Assembly (NCBI RefSeq): GCF_007743815.1
Contig: NZ_CP036265.1
Span: 2,348,323 to 2,412,322, forward strand
Source: Alienimonas californiensis
GTDB taxonomy: Bacteria > Planctomycetota > Planctomycetia > Planctomycetales > Planctomycetaceae
Direction: 5' to 3'
DNA length: 64,000 nucleotides
Positions 35,532 to 44,975 of this stretch are shown one piece after another (the stretch's first letter is position 1; the number at the start of each line of letters is the position of its first letter). A model generated the notes under the pieces. That model was not told the DNA's origin. It was given only the letters and a program-made list of their open reading frames with translations, and made no database searches. Position numbers and translations under genes: made by a program.

Positions 35532-36398
35532 TCAGGCGTTGAGTTTCTTCGTCAGGCGCAGGTACTCCCGTTTGACCCGCTCCTTGCCGTGCTCCCGCTC
35601 CAGACGGCGGACGGAGAAGTGGGCCCGGGCGACGCTTTGGAAGTGACTGGTGAAGGCGATGTTGATCGCCGCCCCGGCCGCGGCGCCGAGGATCGGCACG
35701 GCCATCGCCGCCATCTTCTCGGAGACCACGATCCCGTAGCGGGCGGCGATCTTCGCGAGGAACCTGACCACCGGCTGGGCCGCGTCGTCCGAGAGGCCCT
35801 TCGCCGCGATGCTCTTCGTCGCCGCCCCGATCTCCTGACCCAGCAGCACGCGGGTGGCGAAGTAGGCGCTGTCGTAGCCGTCGTCGGCCTTCTGCTCCGC
35901 CCCGTCCTCCGGGACGCCGCCGCCCAGGGCGAACACGTTCAGGCACTCCAGGCGGGTTTCCAGCTTGGTGAGGTCCTCGCCGTTGGCCCGGGCGATATCC
36001 GCGACGCTGCGGAGCATCACCGTGGTGGACAGCGGCAACTCCACCAGCGCCGAGGGCAGCCCGAACGCGCCCCCGACCATCCCCACCGCGGCCCCGGCCA
36101 GCTTGTGGGAGAGGTCCCAACTGGCGGCCTCGGACTTCTTATCCATCGTTTTGACGGCCACGTTCAGCGCCGCCTTGAGCGAGGCGTTCGTCACCTCCTC
36201 CACCTTGCCCTGCGCGATGTCCGGCAGGAACTCGACGGCCCGCTCGAACCGGGCGCCCAGGGCGTCGGAGATCTGCCGCAGCATGCCGCGGTACTCAAGG
36301 ACCTCGACCGCATTCTCCAGATCCTCCAGCGCCTCCGCCGGGAGCGGTTCGGCCGGCAGGTCGGCGGCGGGAGAAGACGGATCGGACGCGTCGGACAC
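35532..36398 (-). CDS. EcsC family protein
   Basis: 288 residues. The central region matches the EcsC family: LVELPLSTTVMLRSVADIARANGEDL, LECLNVFALGGG, and a C-terminal AVPILGAAAGAAINIAFTSHFQSVA that would lie at a membrane. EcsC was named from an ABC transporter operon in Bacillus, but here no transporter gene is adjacent and the biochemical role is unknown. The first 25 residues are Pro/Glu-rich. Confidence 0.9.
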   Translation of the reverse strand: MSDASDPSSPAADLPAEPLPAEALEDLENAVEVLEYRGMLRQISDALGARFERAVEFLPDIAQGKVEEVTNASLKAALNVAVKTMDKKSEAASWDLSHKLAGAAVGMVGGAFGLPSALVELPLSTTVMLRSVADIARANGEDLTKLETRLECLNVFALGGGVPEDGAEQKADDGYDSAYFATRVLLGQEIGAATKSIAAKGLSDDAAQPVVRFLAKIAARYGIVVSEKMAAMAVPILGAAAGAAINIAFTSHFQSVARAHFSVRRLEREHGKERVKREYLRLTKKLNA

Positions 36399-36439
36399 GG
36401 CGGCGGCTCTCGGGGGGAGCCGTCACGATAGCCCGCCCC

Positions 36440-37372
36440 TCAGAGCTCCGCGAACGGGTCGTTCCCGGGGCCGAACGGGTCCACCGGGGCCTCGGCGATG
36501 CCGGGGGGCGTGGCGTCGGCGGACTCCTCCGCGGGCGGGGAAGTCACGGGGAACGGCTCCGGCGGAACCGGCTCCAGTGTGGCGGGCGGCGAGGCGAACG
36601 GGTCGTCGGGCGGGGCTCCCGTCGGGGCGGGCGCCGCGGCGGGGAGGGTCGCCGGGGGGACGTCCTCGGGGAAGGGGACCGGGGCCGGCGGGGGTTCAGC
36701 GGCACCAATCGAGCGGCGGCGATTGACGTGCAGCGGGTGGGTCAGGTCGAACTGGCGGCCGTCGGCGGCCTCGAACCGGGCGACCAGATGCAGTTCCTCG
36801 CCGCCCGTCGCGCCGGGCGGCCGCGGGGCGAGCGGCAGCCGGAAGCGGTAGCCGGTCCCGAGGGCGGTGCTCCGCCATTTCTCGGCGGCCTCGGCGGCGT
36901 CGAAGCTCCATTGACCCACCTGCCGCCGGTCGCGGGGGGCGGACAGGTCTAACAGTTCCAGGCTGACCGACCCGGCGACCTTCACCGGATCGCCGCCGGC
37001 GTCCGCGGGGGCAAGCACCACCGCCAGGGTTTCGTCCCCCGGCTCCCCGTCGTGATCCAGCCCGCCGGTCAGCAACCGGGAGACGGTCAGCTGGGTGATG
37101 CGGCCCATCGCCCGGGTCTGTTCCGGGGCCTCGGCGACGACGGGCCCGCCGACGTCGAGGCGGGCGCGGAGGGCGTCGGCGGAGCGCTCCGCGGCGGCGA
37201 GTTCCGCCCGGGCCTCCCGCAGTTCGATCTGCGTGCGGGCCAGCACGTCCTGCGTGCGGAGCAGATCGCCCCGCAGCGCCGCGGCGTTGTTCGACGCGCA
37301 GCCGCTCAGCCCCCCCGCGACGAGGCCGCCGGTCAACAGGGCGAGGGCGGCGGCGGGACGAAAGCGACGCAC
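36440..37372 (-). CDS. Lipoprotein with coiled coil and proline-rich DPF tail
   Basis: 310 residues. A lipobox (GGLSGC, Cys25) follows a hydrophobic leader. Residues of about 33-72 form a coiled coil (LLRTQDVLARTQIELREARAE). A beta-rich domain (about 85-220) follows, then a proline/alanine-rich tail with several DPF motifs (DDPFASPP, VDPFGPG, NDPFAEL). I do not recognise the family. It lies between EcsC and a membrane protein gene, all on the minus strand. Confidence 0.75.
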   Translation of the reverse strand: MRRFRPAAALALLTGGLVAGGLSGCASNNAAALRGDLLRTQDVLARTQIELREARAELAAAERSADALRARLDVGGPVVAEAPEQTRAMGRITQLTVSRLLTGGLDHDGEPGDETLAVVLAPADAGGDPVKVAGSVSLELLDLSAPRDRRQVGQWSFDAAEAAEKWRSTALGTGYRFRLPLAPRPPGATGGEELHLVARFEAADGRQFDLTHPLHVNRRRSIGAAEPPPAPVPFPEDVPPATLPAAAPAPTGAPPDDPFASPPATLEPVPPEPFPVTSPPAEESADATPPGIAEAPVDPFGPGNDPFAEL

Positions 37373-37453
37373 GCGGCGACCCTAGTTCGCCGCCCCCCGC
37401 GGGGGGAACCCGGTTTGGGACGAGGAGCTCCAACCCTGTTCTCCCTCTTGTCC

Positions 37454-37477
37454 AAGCCGGACGCATGCGTCCGGCTT
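37454..37477. repeat. GCCGGACGCATGCGTCCGGC palindrome, copy 2
   Basis: A perfect 24-base palindrome (AAG...CTT at its ends) in the gap between two minus-strand genes; related copies are at 23582, 43051 and, as a variant, 53460. Confidence 0.92.
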
Positions 37478-37489
37478 AGGGGGGGCCGT

Positions 37490-38488
37490 TCAAATCAACC
37501 AGCCGTTCTCCAGCAGGCCCCAGCCGCCGAGGAACAGCAGTTCGGTCGCCAGCGGGAAGGCCGGCAGGTGGCGGGCCAGGAAGCGGTTCACCGGATCGAG
37601 CGCGGACCCGCGGCGGGCGTCCCGCAGCCAGACGATCAGCATGCCCCCCTGAAGCACCGGCAGGAAGGCGAGCAGCAGCCGGCTGGGGGTGCCGCGGTCC
37701 CAGCTTTGGCCGTCCACCCAGAACCGCCCCGGGTGGTCCGGGTCGTATCGCACCCACACGCCAACGGCTCCCCCCGGCGGCGCCCCGTGCACACGGTTCC
37801 AGGCCCAGATCGCCACGGGCCGGGGCAGGCGATCCGGCCCGATCTCCTCGAATTTGGGGTGGTACGGCGGCCGCGGCAGGCGGACGGTGGTGACGCCCTC
37901 CTGCGAGCGGAAGAACGGCGGCTCATCGGCGGCGGGCAGGGGGAACCACACCCGCAGCCGCACGTCCACGCTGCCCCGCCGATCGGCCGGCACCCGCTCC
38001 GCGGCGACGGCTTGACCAAGGCTCCATTCCGCGTCCTCCCACGCCTGCCGATCCGCCCAGAACCCGCCCAAGGTGACGAACAGGTCCGCCGCCAGGCTCA
38101 GCAGCACCCCGGCGACGGCCAGCGTGCGGACGTTCTCCCCCGGCCGCTTCGAACCCCGCCCGCCGGACCAGGTCAGTCGGCCGGTCAGGATCGCCGCCGT
38201 CGTCCAGGCCAGGGTGGCGATCTCGCCCCACCAACTCAGCGCCGCCAGCCACGGCTCGGTCCGGCTGAAGTCGGCCTTCCACTGCGGCCACCACAGCCAG
38301 ACGACCGCCGCGCACAGACACCACAGCACGCCGACGGCGATCAGCCGGTTCAGGCAGGTCCGCAGGACGGGGAGAAACGCCAGCGGATCCGGCTCCTCCT
38401 CCGGCGGCGGAGCGGGGGCAAACGGGGTCGCCCGCCCGTCGCGGAAGTCCGGTTCGAACGGGTCGGCGGTTGCGTCAGGTCCGATCAC
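37490..38488 (-). CDS. Membrane protein of a local paralogous pair (with 43093-43968)
   Basis: 332 residues. After a Pro/Asp-rich N-terminus there are TM segments at about 50-70, 84-104 and 122-142. A soluble domain (about 155-265) ends in VRYDPDHPGRFWVDGQSWD, followed by two more TM segments. The order RTEPWLAALSWWGE, VLLSLAADLFVTLGGFWADR, VRYDPxxPGRFWVD is repeated in the protein at 43093-43968, so the two are paralogs. The layout resembles DUF3592-type proteins, but the assignment is uncertain. Function unknown. Confidence 0.75.
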   Translation of the reverse strand: MIGPDATADPFEPDFRDGRATPFAPAPPPEEEPDPLAFLPVLRTCLNRLIAVGVLWCLCAAVVWLWWPQWKADFSRTEPWLAALSWWGEIATLAWTTAAILTGRLTWSGGRGSKRPGENVRTLAVAGVLLSLAADLFVTLGGFWADRQAWEDAEWSLGQAVAAERVPADRRGSVDVRLRVWFPLPAADEPPFFRSQEGVTTVRLPRPPYHPKFEEIGPDRLPRPVAIWAWNRVHGAPPGGAVGVWVRYDPDHPGRFWVDGQSWDRGTPSRLLLAFLPVLQGGMLIVWLRDARRGSALDPVNRFLARHLPAFPLATELLFLGGWGLLENGWLI

Positions 38489-38595
38489 GGGGGAAGTGTA
38501 GGCTCTCAGTCCGAACCGTTCGGCGCCGTTCGCCTACTCACGCATCGCGCTTTGCCTCATCTCGCGCTCCTGCCTCGTCTCGTACGGCGTTCGCC

Positions 38596-39006
38596 ATGAC
38601 GATTGGCCCGGACGGGCGGCTTTGGCGGGAGCTGATCCAGGTCGCGGAAGCCTGCGGGATCGCGGCGCTGTTTCTCGTGGTCGTGTGCGGCGGGTATGCG
38701 TCCGTCATCGCCGGGCGGGAGGCCCGACGCGACGGACGGGAGATCGCCGCTCGGCGGTTCGCCCTGCTGGCAATTCTGCACGGAACCCTTTGGCAGTTCG
38801 CCCCGCTGTGGTGGACCTGGCCGGCGCTGATCACCGGAAGCCTGACGGCGGTGATTCTGCACGTGCTCGCGCTGTGCTTCCTCCCGCCGGCCCTGCTCGG
38901 CGGCCGGCTGCTCTACCAATTGATACAGGGTCCGGGCGGCCACTCGCTGGGCGGCGAGATCCTCGAACCCTCGGGGGAACGCCCACCCGACGACCCGCCG
39001 ATTTGA
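38596..39006 (+). CDS. Membrane protein, three TM segments
   Basis: 136 residues from the ATG at 38596, divergent from the 37490 gene. TM segments are at about 15-34, 55-78 and 83-110, with an Arg-rich loop REARRDGREIAARRF between the first two. The plan (TM, basic loop, TM, TM) is broadly like the small proteins at 46488-51018, but the loop lacks the P-G motif. Unrecognised. Confidence 0.6.
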   Translation: MTIGPDGRLWRELIQVAEACGIAALFLVVVCGGYASVIAGREARRDGREIAARRFALLAILHGTLWQFAPLWWTWPALITGSLTAVILHVLALCFLPPALLGGRLLYQLIQGPGGHSLGGEILEPSGERPPDDPPI

Positions 39007-39073
39007 GTCCTTGTAGACGACGAAACGCCCTCCGCACAGGGTCGGAACGGCGGGTAGAATCAGGGGTCCGTTC

Positions 39074-41659
39074 GTGCGTCTCCCCCCTCGTTCGCCCGTG
39101 ATTCGTCGCCGCTCGTTCGCCGTCGCTCTGACCTGCTGCGCCGTGCTCGGGGGGACGGCGCGCTCCGGGGCCGCCGCGGAAGGCGGGTCGGACCCGGCGG
39201 CGCTGCGGCCGCTGCTCGATAAGTTCTGCGTGGACTGCCATGGGGAGCTGTACGCCGAGAACGAATTCCGCCTCGACGCCGCCGCGTTGGAGTTGTCCGC
39301 CCAGGGGGGCCGGCTGGACGACGAGACGCTCGCGGCGCTGGTCAAGGTGCACGACCGGATGAAGAGCGGCGAGATGCCTCCGCAGGAAGCCCCCGCCGCC
39401 CCCAGCGAGACGCTCCGGGGCCACTCCGTCGCCGCGTTGGAGGCGATGCTGCACGAGGCCGACCGCCTGCGGCAGTGCGAAGAGGGCCGCACCCGCCTGC
39501 GGCGGATGACCCGCGGCGAGTACCAGCACGCGGTTCACGACCTATTGCACATCGACGTCCCGCTGGCCGGCATCCTGCCGGGCGACGGCGTCGCCCACGG
39601 GTTCGACCGCACCGTCGACGCGCTGGGCACCAGCTCTGTGCTGGTAGACGGCTACCTGGAGGCGGCCGGCGTCGCCGTGGACGCCGCCGGGATCATCCGC
39701 CCGCAGCCGGAGACCGTCACCGAACGGCACAGCTACCTCACGCACAAGAAGTACGAGAACATCCGCAAGCCGGGCAATCCGGTGCTGCTCGTCCTGCCGG
39801 ACGCCCTCGCCGCGTTCGAGCCCAACTACAGCCCCACGGAGCTGCACAGCTTCAAATGCGAATACCCCGGCCGCTACCGGGTGAAGATCAGCGCCTACGC
39901 CTTCAACCACGACCCGGCCCGGGCGGAGCCGGTGGTCTACCGAACCTTCAAAGGCGAGTTCAATCCGGCGGACCGGACGAAGACGCTGGTCGATCACTTC
40001 GCCGCCCTCCCCAAACCGCTCGATCCGCCGGCGGACTGGGAGCCGGCGCCGGTCGAGTTCGAAACGAGCTTCGCCGAGGGGGAGACGCTGAAGTTCGTCC
40101 CCTACGACATCGGCTACAAGATCCGGCAGGAGACCCCGCCGCACTCCACGGAGAACGCAGTCGCGATCCGGTGGGTCGAGATCACAGGCCCATTGATGGA
40201 GGAGACGCCCTCACCGGCCTACCGCGCCGTCTTCGGCGACAACCCGGTCGTCTGGACGAACCGGGCGGAGTCCGAGGGCAAGCACTGGATTAAAAAGACC
40301 TACGCCGTTCACTCCGACACGCCGCACGAGGACGTCCGCCGCCTGCTGAACCGACTGGCGACCGAGGCCTTCCGCCGGCCGCTCCGCGACGGGGAGCTGG
40401 ACGAATTATTCGGTCTGCTGGACGAACGGATCGACGCCGGGGTGACCTTCGGCGAGGTGATGAAGCTGGGGGTGACTGCGATCCTGTGCGACCCGGCGTT
40501 CCTGACGATCGGCGGCGAATCCGGCCGCGACACGGACTTCGTCCCCACCCCCGAAGGCGAAACCCCGGCCCCGCAACCGCTGGAGCCGCACGCGCTCGCC
40601 AGCCGGCTCAGCTTCATGCTGTGGGGTTCGATCCCCGACGCCGCGTTGCGGGCGAAGGCGGACGACGGCTCCCTCAGCGATCCGGCCGTCTACCGGGCCG
40701 AGGCGGAGCGGCTGCTGGCCGACCCGAAGCACGAGCGCTTCAACCGGGACTTCCTCGATCAGTGGCTCGATCTGGCCTGGATCGACGCCAGCGTGCCGGA
40801 CCCCGGCCTGGCGCCGGAGTACGACGAGGCGCTGCACCCCGCGATGGTCGAGGAGACCCGCCGCACCTTCGAATACATGCTGGACGAGAACCGCCCGGCC
40901 CGGGAGATCGCCGACGCCGACTGGGCGATCCTCAACGCCCGGCTGGCGACGCACTACGGCTTCGATCCGGCGGAGCTGGGGCTCGATCCGGTCGGGTTCC
41001 AGAAAGTCTCGCTGCCGGCGGACAGCGTGCGGGGGGGCTTCCTCACGCAGGCGGCGATCGCCAAGGTCACGGCGAACGGCACGCACACCAGCCCGGTGCT
41101 ACGGGGGCAGTTCGTGATGGACGCGATCCTCGGCCTGCCGATTCCGCCCCCGCCGCCGAACATCCCCGCCGTGGAGCCGGACATCCGCGGGGCGGAGACG
41201 ATCCGCGAGATCCTCGCCGCCCACCGGGCCGACCCCGCCTGTGCGACCTGCCACAAGAAGATGGACCCGGCCGGCTTCGCGATGGAGCAGATGGACGTGG
41301 TCGGCACCTACCGCGAACGCTACCGCCTGCCGCGGGGGCCGGGGGAGCGGATTGAATCGCAGGTGGGCAACCGCAAGATTCGCATCTTCGTTGCCCTCGA
41401 GGTGAACCCTGCGGACACCCTGCCGGACGGCCGGTCGTTCTTGAACCTGAAGGAGTTCAAGGCGCTGCTGGCCGAGGACGACCGACAGCTCGCCCGCAGC
41501 CTTGCGGAGAAATGGTTGATCTACGGCACCGGCGAGGGCTGCGGCTTCGCCGATCGCCGGGCCGTCGACACGATCCTCGACGAGGCCGCCCCGGACGACT
41601 ACGGCCTCCGCACCCTGCTGCTGGCGACGGTGTGCAGCGACGCTTTTAAACGTCGCTGA
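39074..41659 (+). CDS. DUF1592-family planctomycete cytochrome-like protein
   Basis: 861 residues. Behind a signal peptide is a PSCyt1-like heme motif C52-V-D-C-H56 (FCVDCHGELY). The DUF1587 segment (RRMTRGEYQHAVHDLLHID), DUF1592 (ALASRLSFMLWGSIPDAALRAKA), DUF1588 with a second CxxCH (CATCHKKMDPAGFAMEQMD), and DUF1585 at the C-terminus follow in the family's order. It should be exported and heme-bearing; redox partner and substrate are unknown. An alternative GTG start at 39098 would begin directly before RRRSFAVAL and is at least as likely. It is followed by the DUF1552 gene, its usual partner. Confidence 0.93.
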   Translation: MRLPPRSPVIRRRSFAVALTCCAVLGGTARSGAAAEGGSDPAALRPLLDKFCVDCHGELYAENEFRLDAAALELSAQGGRLDDETLAALVKVHDRMKSGEMPPQEAPAAPSETLRGHSVAALEAMLHEADRLRQCEEGRTRLRRMTRGEYQHAVHDLLHIDVPLAGILPGDGVAHGFDRTVDALGTSSVLVDGYLEAAGVAVDAAGIIRPQPETVTERHSYLTHKKYENIRKPGNPVLLVLPDALAAFEPNYSPTELHSFKCEYPGRYRVKISAYAFNHDPARAEPVVYRTFKGEFNPADRTKTLVDHFAALPKPLDPPADWEPAPVEFETSFAEGETLKFVPYDIGYKIRQETPPHSTENAVAIRWVEITGPLMEETPSPAYRAVFGDNPVVWTNRAESEGKHWIKKTYAVHSDTPHEDVRRLLNRLATEAFRRPLRDGELDELFGLLDERIDAGVTFGEVMKLGVTAILCDPAFLTIGGESGRDTDFVPTPEGETPAPQPLEPHALASRLSFMLWGSIPDAALRAKADDGSLSDPAVYRAEAERLLADPKHERFNRDFLDQWLDLAWIDASVPDPGLAPEYDEALHPAMVEETRRTFEYMLDENRPAREIADADWAILNARLATHYGFDPAELGLDPVGFQKVSLPADSVRGGFLTQAAIAKVTANGTHTSPVLRGQFVMDAILGLPIPPPPPNIPAVEPDIRGAETIREILAAHRADPACATCHKKMDPAGFAMEQMDVVGTYRERYRLPRGPGERIESQVGNRKIRIFVALEVNPADTLPDGRSFLNLKEFKALLAEDDRQLARSLAEKWLIYGTGEGCGFADRRAVDTILDEAAPDDYGLRTLLLATVCSDAFKRR

Positions 41660-41723
41660 CCGAACGCCGCCGACCCGGCCCCGCCGTTGTCTTCACCTCT
41701 TCTATACACCCCTGCGTCACTCC

Positions 41724-43040
41724 ATGTTCGCCCCCGTCGCCCGCCGCCCGCTGTCCCGACGTACGTTGTCCCGACGTACGCTGCTCCGCGGCGCCGGCGT
41801 GGCGATGGCGTTGCCGTTGCTCGAACGCTTCGCCCCGGGGGCGCTGCGGGCGTCGGACGGCCGCGGGCCGGGGCGGATGGTCTGCCTGTGCGCCACGCTG
41901 GGCCTGCACCAGCCGCTGTTCACCCCGGAGGGAACCGGCCGCGGCTACAAGATGTCGCCGTACCTGGAGCCGTTGGCCCGGCACCGGGACGACTTCACCG
42001 TGTTCAGCGGGCTGTCGCACCCGGAGGTCGACGGCGGGCACAGCAGCGAGGCCAGCTTCCTGACGGCCGCCCCGGACCCGGCCTCCAGCAATTTCCGGAA
42101 CAGCATCAGCCTGGACCAGTACGCGCTGGACTACCTGAACCCGGACACCCGCTTCCCGCACCTGACCCTCGGCATCGCCGGGCCGAGCCTCAGTTGGACG
42201 CGGGCCGGCGTGCAGATCCCTGCTCAGAACAGCCCGAGCAAACTGTTCGAGGCGCTGTTCCTCGACGGCTCCGAGGAGCAGAAACAGGCTCGCACCGCGG
42301 CCATCACCAACGGTCGCAGCGTGTTGGACGTCGTCGCCGCTCGCGCCAAACGGCTGCACGACCGCAGCCCGGCCGGCGACCGCCGGACGCTGGATCAGTA
42401 CTTCACCAGCGTCCGGGAACTCGAACAGCGGATGCAGGCCTCCGAGGCCTGGGTCACCAAGCCGAAGCCGCGGGTGGATTATAAACAGCCGGAGGACGTG
42501 AAGGACCGGGCGGACTTCGTCGCCAAGCAGACGTTGATGTACGACATGATGCGGCTGGCCCTGCAAACGGACAGCACGCGGGTGATCACGCTGATGCTCT
42601 CCGGCAACAACCTCGTCCCGCCGCTCGACGGCATCGACGTCGACTGGCACAACCTCTCCCACCACGGCAAGGACCCGGAGAAGATCGCCCAGCTCCGCCA
42701 TATCGAATTGGAGGAGATGCGGCTGCTGGCCGGCTTCCTGGACTCCCTCGCCGACACCCCGGAACTCGGCGGCGGGGTCGGCGGGCGACTGCTGGACTCC
42801 ACACTGGTGCTGTTCGGCTCGAACCTCGGCGACGCCTCGATGCACGACACCCGCAATATGCCGATGCTCCTCGCCGGCGGCTCGGCCCTCGGGGTGAAGC
42901 ACGCCGGGCACCTGGCCTTCGACAAGGAAGACCACCCGCCGCTGTGCAACTTGTACGTGACCATGTTGCAGGCCCTCGGCGTGGAGACCGACCGCTTCGC
43001 CACCGGCACGAGCACGTTGACCGGGCTGGAACTCGGGTGA
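41724..43040 (+). CDS. Tat-exported DUF1552 protein
   Basis: 438 residues, the standard downstream partner of DUF1592 proteins. The N-terminus has a Tat signal, SRRTLLRGAGVAMALPLLERF, and directly before it a tandem 15-base duplication (41752-41781) that repeats LSRRT. Family segments include VFSGLSHPEVDGGHSSEASFLT, SLDQYALDYL, and LVLFGSNLGDASMHDTRNMPMLLAGG. The fold is of the alkaline-phosphatase-like superfamily (as in DUF1501/1552). Function unknown. It starts 64 bases after the DUF1592 stop. Confidence 0.93.
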   Translation: MFAPVARRPLSRRTLSRRTLLRGAGVAMALPLLERFAPGALRASDGRGPGRMVCLCATLGLHQPLFTPEGTGRGYKMSPYLEPLARHRDDFTVFSGLSHPEVDGGHSSEASFLTAAPDPASSNFRNSISLDQYALDYLNPDTRFPHLTLGIAGPSLSWTRAGVQIPAQNSPSKLFEALFLDGSEEQKQARTAAITNGRSVLDVVAARAKRLHDRSPAGDRRTLDQYFTSVRELEQRMQASEAWVTKPKPRVDYKQPEDVKDRADFVAKQTLMYDMMRLALQTDSTRVITLMLSGNNLVPPLDGIDVDWHNLSHHGKDPEKIAQLRHIELEEMRLLAGFLDSLADTPELGGGVGGRLLDSTLVLFGSNLGDASMHDTRNMPMLLAGGSALGVKHAGHLAFDKEDHPPLCNLYVTMLQALGVETDRFATGTSTLTGLELG

Positions 43041-43050
43041 CCGGCGCCCA

Positions 43051-43072
43051 AGCCGGACGCATGCGTCCGGCT
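43051..43072. repeat. GCCGGACGCATGCGTCCGGC palindrome, copy 3
   Basis: A perfect 22-base palindrome between the DUF1552 stop and the convergent membrane protein stop. Confidence 0.92.
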
Positions 43073-43092
43073 GAGGGGCTCGCGTCGCCCGC

Positions 43093-43968
43093 TCACCACC
43101 CCATCCGTTGCAGCACGCCGCAGAAGATCAGCATCGGCAGGGTGACGATCGCCACCGCCCACGGTCCCATCGCGGAGAGGTCGGTGTCGTCCGGCACGCC
43201 GCGGAAGATGCCCGGGGCGTCCATCAGCAGCCAGAGGGCCTGCACGACGGGCAGGATCATCAGGAAGAACCGGGCGAAGGTCCAATCGTCCCACGTCGTG
43301 TCGTCGACCCAGAAGCGGCCGGGCCAACCCGGGTCGTAGCGCACCGCGACCGTCGGCGGATTGGGCGGAACGCGGCCCCCGTGGACCGCCCGCCGCAGCC
43401 AGCCGGTGAGCGCCGGCGAGAGGTCCGGGTTCGGCCCGGCGTCGAACCGGATGCCGATCGCCCCCGCCTGCGGCCCGTCCGGCGTGGGGAACCGCACCCG
43501 CAGCCGGACCTGCCGGACGCCGTGTTTGTCCGGCGGGCCGATCTCCGCGGAGAGGACTTCGCCCGCCACGGCGACACTTTGGGCCTCGCCCCGCCGATCC
43601 GCCCAGGCCTGACTGACGGTCACGCCGAGGTCCGCGGTCACGCTCAGCAGCATGCCGACCCACGCCCACCGAGCCGCCCGCCGCCGGTCCGCCAGCCTCC
43701 GCCAGTCAAAGGGCGTGGTCGGCGGACCGATGTTGCTCAGCGAGAGGTTCGCCCGCCCGCTCAGCAGGGCGAACAGACACCACAGCAGCGCCACCGCGTC
43801 GCCCCACCAGCCGAGAACCGCCCGCCACGGCTCGGTGCGATGACACTCCAAAACCCACCAGTCCCACCACAACCAGCAGGCGAGCACGACCCCGCCGACG
43901 AGGAGCGTCGCATTGACGGCCCGACGGGCGACGGAGGGCCGCTCGGTCGGCTGGAACGAAGGGCTCAC
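43093..43968 (-). CDS. Membrane protein, paralog of 37490-38488
   Basis: 291 residues from a GTG at 43968 that overlaps the Uma2 stop by 4 bases (GTGA). A longer upstream start is rejected because it would overlap Uma2 by about 148 bases. It repeats the landmarks of the 37490 protein: RTEPWRAVLGWWGD, GMLLSVTADLGVTVSQAWADRR, VRYDPGWPGRFWVDDTTWDD, then two C-terminal TM segments. The pair brackets the DUF1592/DUF1552 genes. Function unknown. Confidence 0.75.
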   Translation of the reverse strand: MSPSFQPTERPSVARRAVNATLLVGGVVLACWLWWDWWVLECHRTEPWRAVLGWWGDAVALLWCLFALLSGRANLSLSNIGPPTTPFDWRRLADRRRAARWAWVGMLLSVTADLGVTVSQAWADRRGEAQSVAVAGEVLSAEIGPPDKHGVRQVRLRVRFPTPDGPQAGAIGIRFDAGPNPDLSPALTGWLRRAVHGGRVPPNPPTVAVRYDPGWPGRFWVDDTTWDDWTFARFFLMILPVVQALWLLMDAPGIFRGVPDDTDLSAMGPWAVAIVTLPMLIFCGVLQRMGW

Positions 43969-44648
43969 CCCGCCGGGAAGAGGTCGGAGAGCTTCAACTG
44001 AAGGCCCGGCAACACCGGCTCCCCGGGCAGGGCGTCGCCGTGGCGGAACGTCGCCGAATCGTCCGGTCCCCGCCAGACGGTCGCGGTGCGCGTTTCCGGG
44101 TCCACCTCCCACACCCGGACCACGCCGGCGGCGAAGTAGACCGCCCGCTTCCGCCGCATCTCCTGCGCCGTATTGCCCGGGGACAGCACCTCAACCACCA
44201 ACGCCGGCGGCACGTCGCTGAAGCCCCGCGCCTGCAATCCGTCCGGCCGGTCCGCCGCGGGGGTGAAAGAGACGTCCGGCGCCCGCAGGCCGTCCGGCAG
44301 ATTGAAGAAGCCGTCGGCCCCGTGCAGGTGACCCAGGCGTCGCGGGGTCACGAAGTTCCACAGCAACGCCCCGATCGTGAGGCCGATGGAGGAGGACAGG
44401 TCGCTCACGGCCTTCTCGATTAAGGTGCCGTCAATCAGCTCGTACAGGCCTCGGCCGCGCCGGTTCGCCGCTTCCCAGTCCGCCACGGTCGCTTCGCCCG
44501 GGGGAGGGTCTCCCAGGATGCGCGACGCCGGGATCGGGCCGAACCGTTCGCTCAGGTCCGCGACGGTGAGCCCCGGCCGGTAGGGGCGGCGACGCGCGGG
44601 GGCGTCCCTCTCGGGCGGCGGGACGACGGGAACGGCGGGAGCGGACAT
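43965..44648 (-). CDS. Uma2 family endonuclease (PD-(D/E)xK)
   Basis: 227 residues. Uma2 proteins (DUF820) carry a restriction-endonuclease-like fold. The site residues are E78 (GTLIEKA), D125 (RAPDVSF), E153 (LVVEVLSPGN) and K167 (MRRKRAVYFAAGVVRVWEVD). An extra N-terminal 70 residues contain a Pro/Arg-rich leader. Uma2 genes are abundant in planctomycetes and cyanobacteria and their role is not settled. Translationally coupled to the following membrane protein. Confidence 0.9.
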   Translation of the reverse strand: MSAPAVPVVPPPERDAPARRRPYRPGLTVADLSERFGPIPASRILGDPPPGEATVADWEAANRRGRGLYELIDGTLIEKAVSDLSSSIGLTIGALLWNFVTPRRLGHLHGADGFFNLPDGLRAPDVSFTPAADRPDGLQARGFSDVPPALVVEVLSPGNTAQEMRRKRAVYFAAGVVRVWEVDPETRTATVWRGPDDSATFRHGDALPGEPVLPGLQLKLSDLFPAG

Positions 44649-44975
44649 CCCGCCAGTCTACCGCGGCGAGGGGGGCCGGAGGGAACGGAAGAGAACGGGG
44701 CGTCAGGTGGATGGCGGAACCCGGACCAACCCGTCCGCGTTCCACGTCTAACCGCGGCGCGCGCAGCACCCAGAGCCCGCGCCTTCCCCAGAGTGCCGCG
44801 TCGGCCCGTCCCCCGCGGGTCGCCGGCGTTTCCCGTGTTCCCCCCGCGCGCCGGGGGGCGTCGGGGCGGATTGCCGGTCGTGCGGATCGTGCGGCGCGTT
44901 GAGAACCCGGCGCCGCGGTCCTACAGTTCCCGCCCGACCGTCCGCCGCGGCGCCCCTCACAGAACGACACAGTCC
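44649..44975. other. Divergent intergenic region, no gene seen
   Basis: Lies between the Uma2 gene and the first clpP gene and should hold both promoters. An in-frame upstream extension of clpP is open, but its translation is Pro/Arg-rich and unlike ClpP. No repeat or hairpin stands out. Confidence 0.6.
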
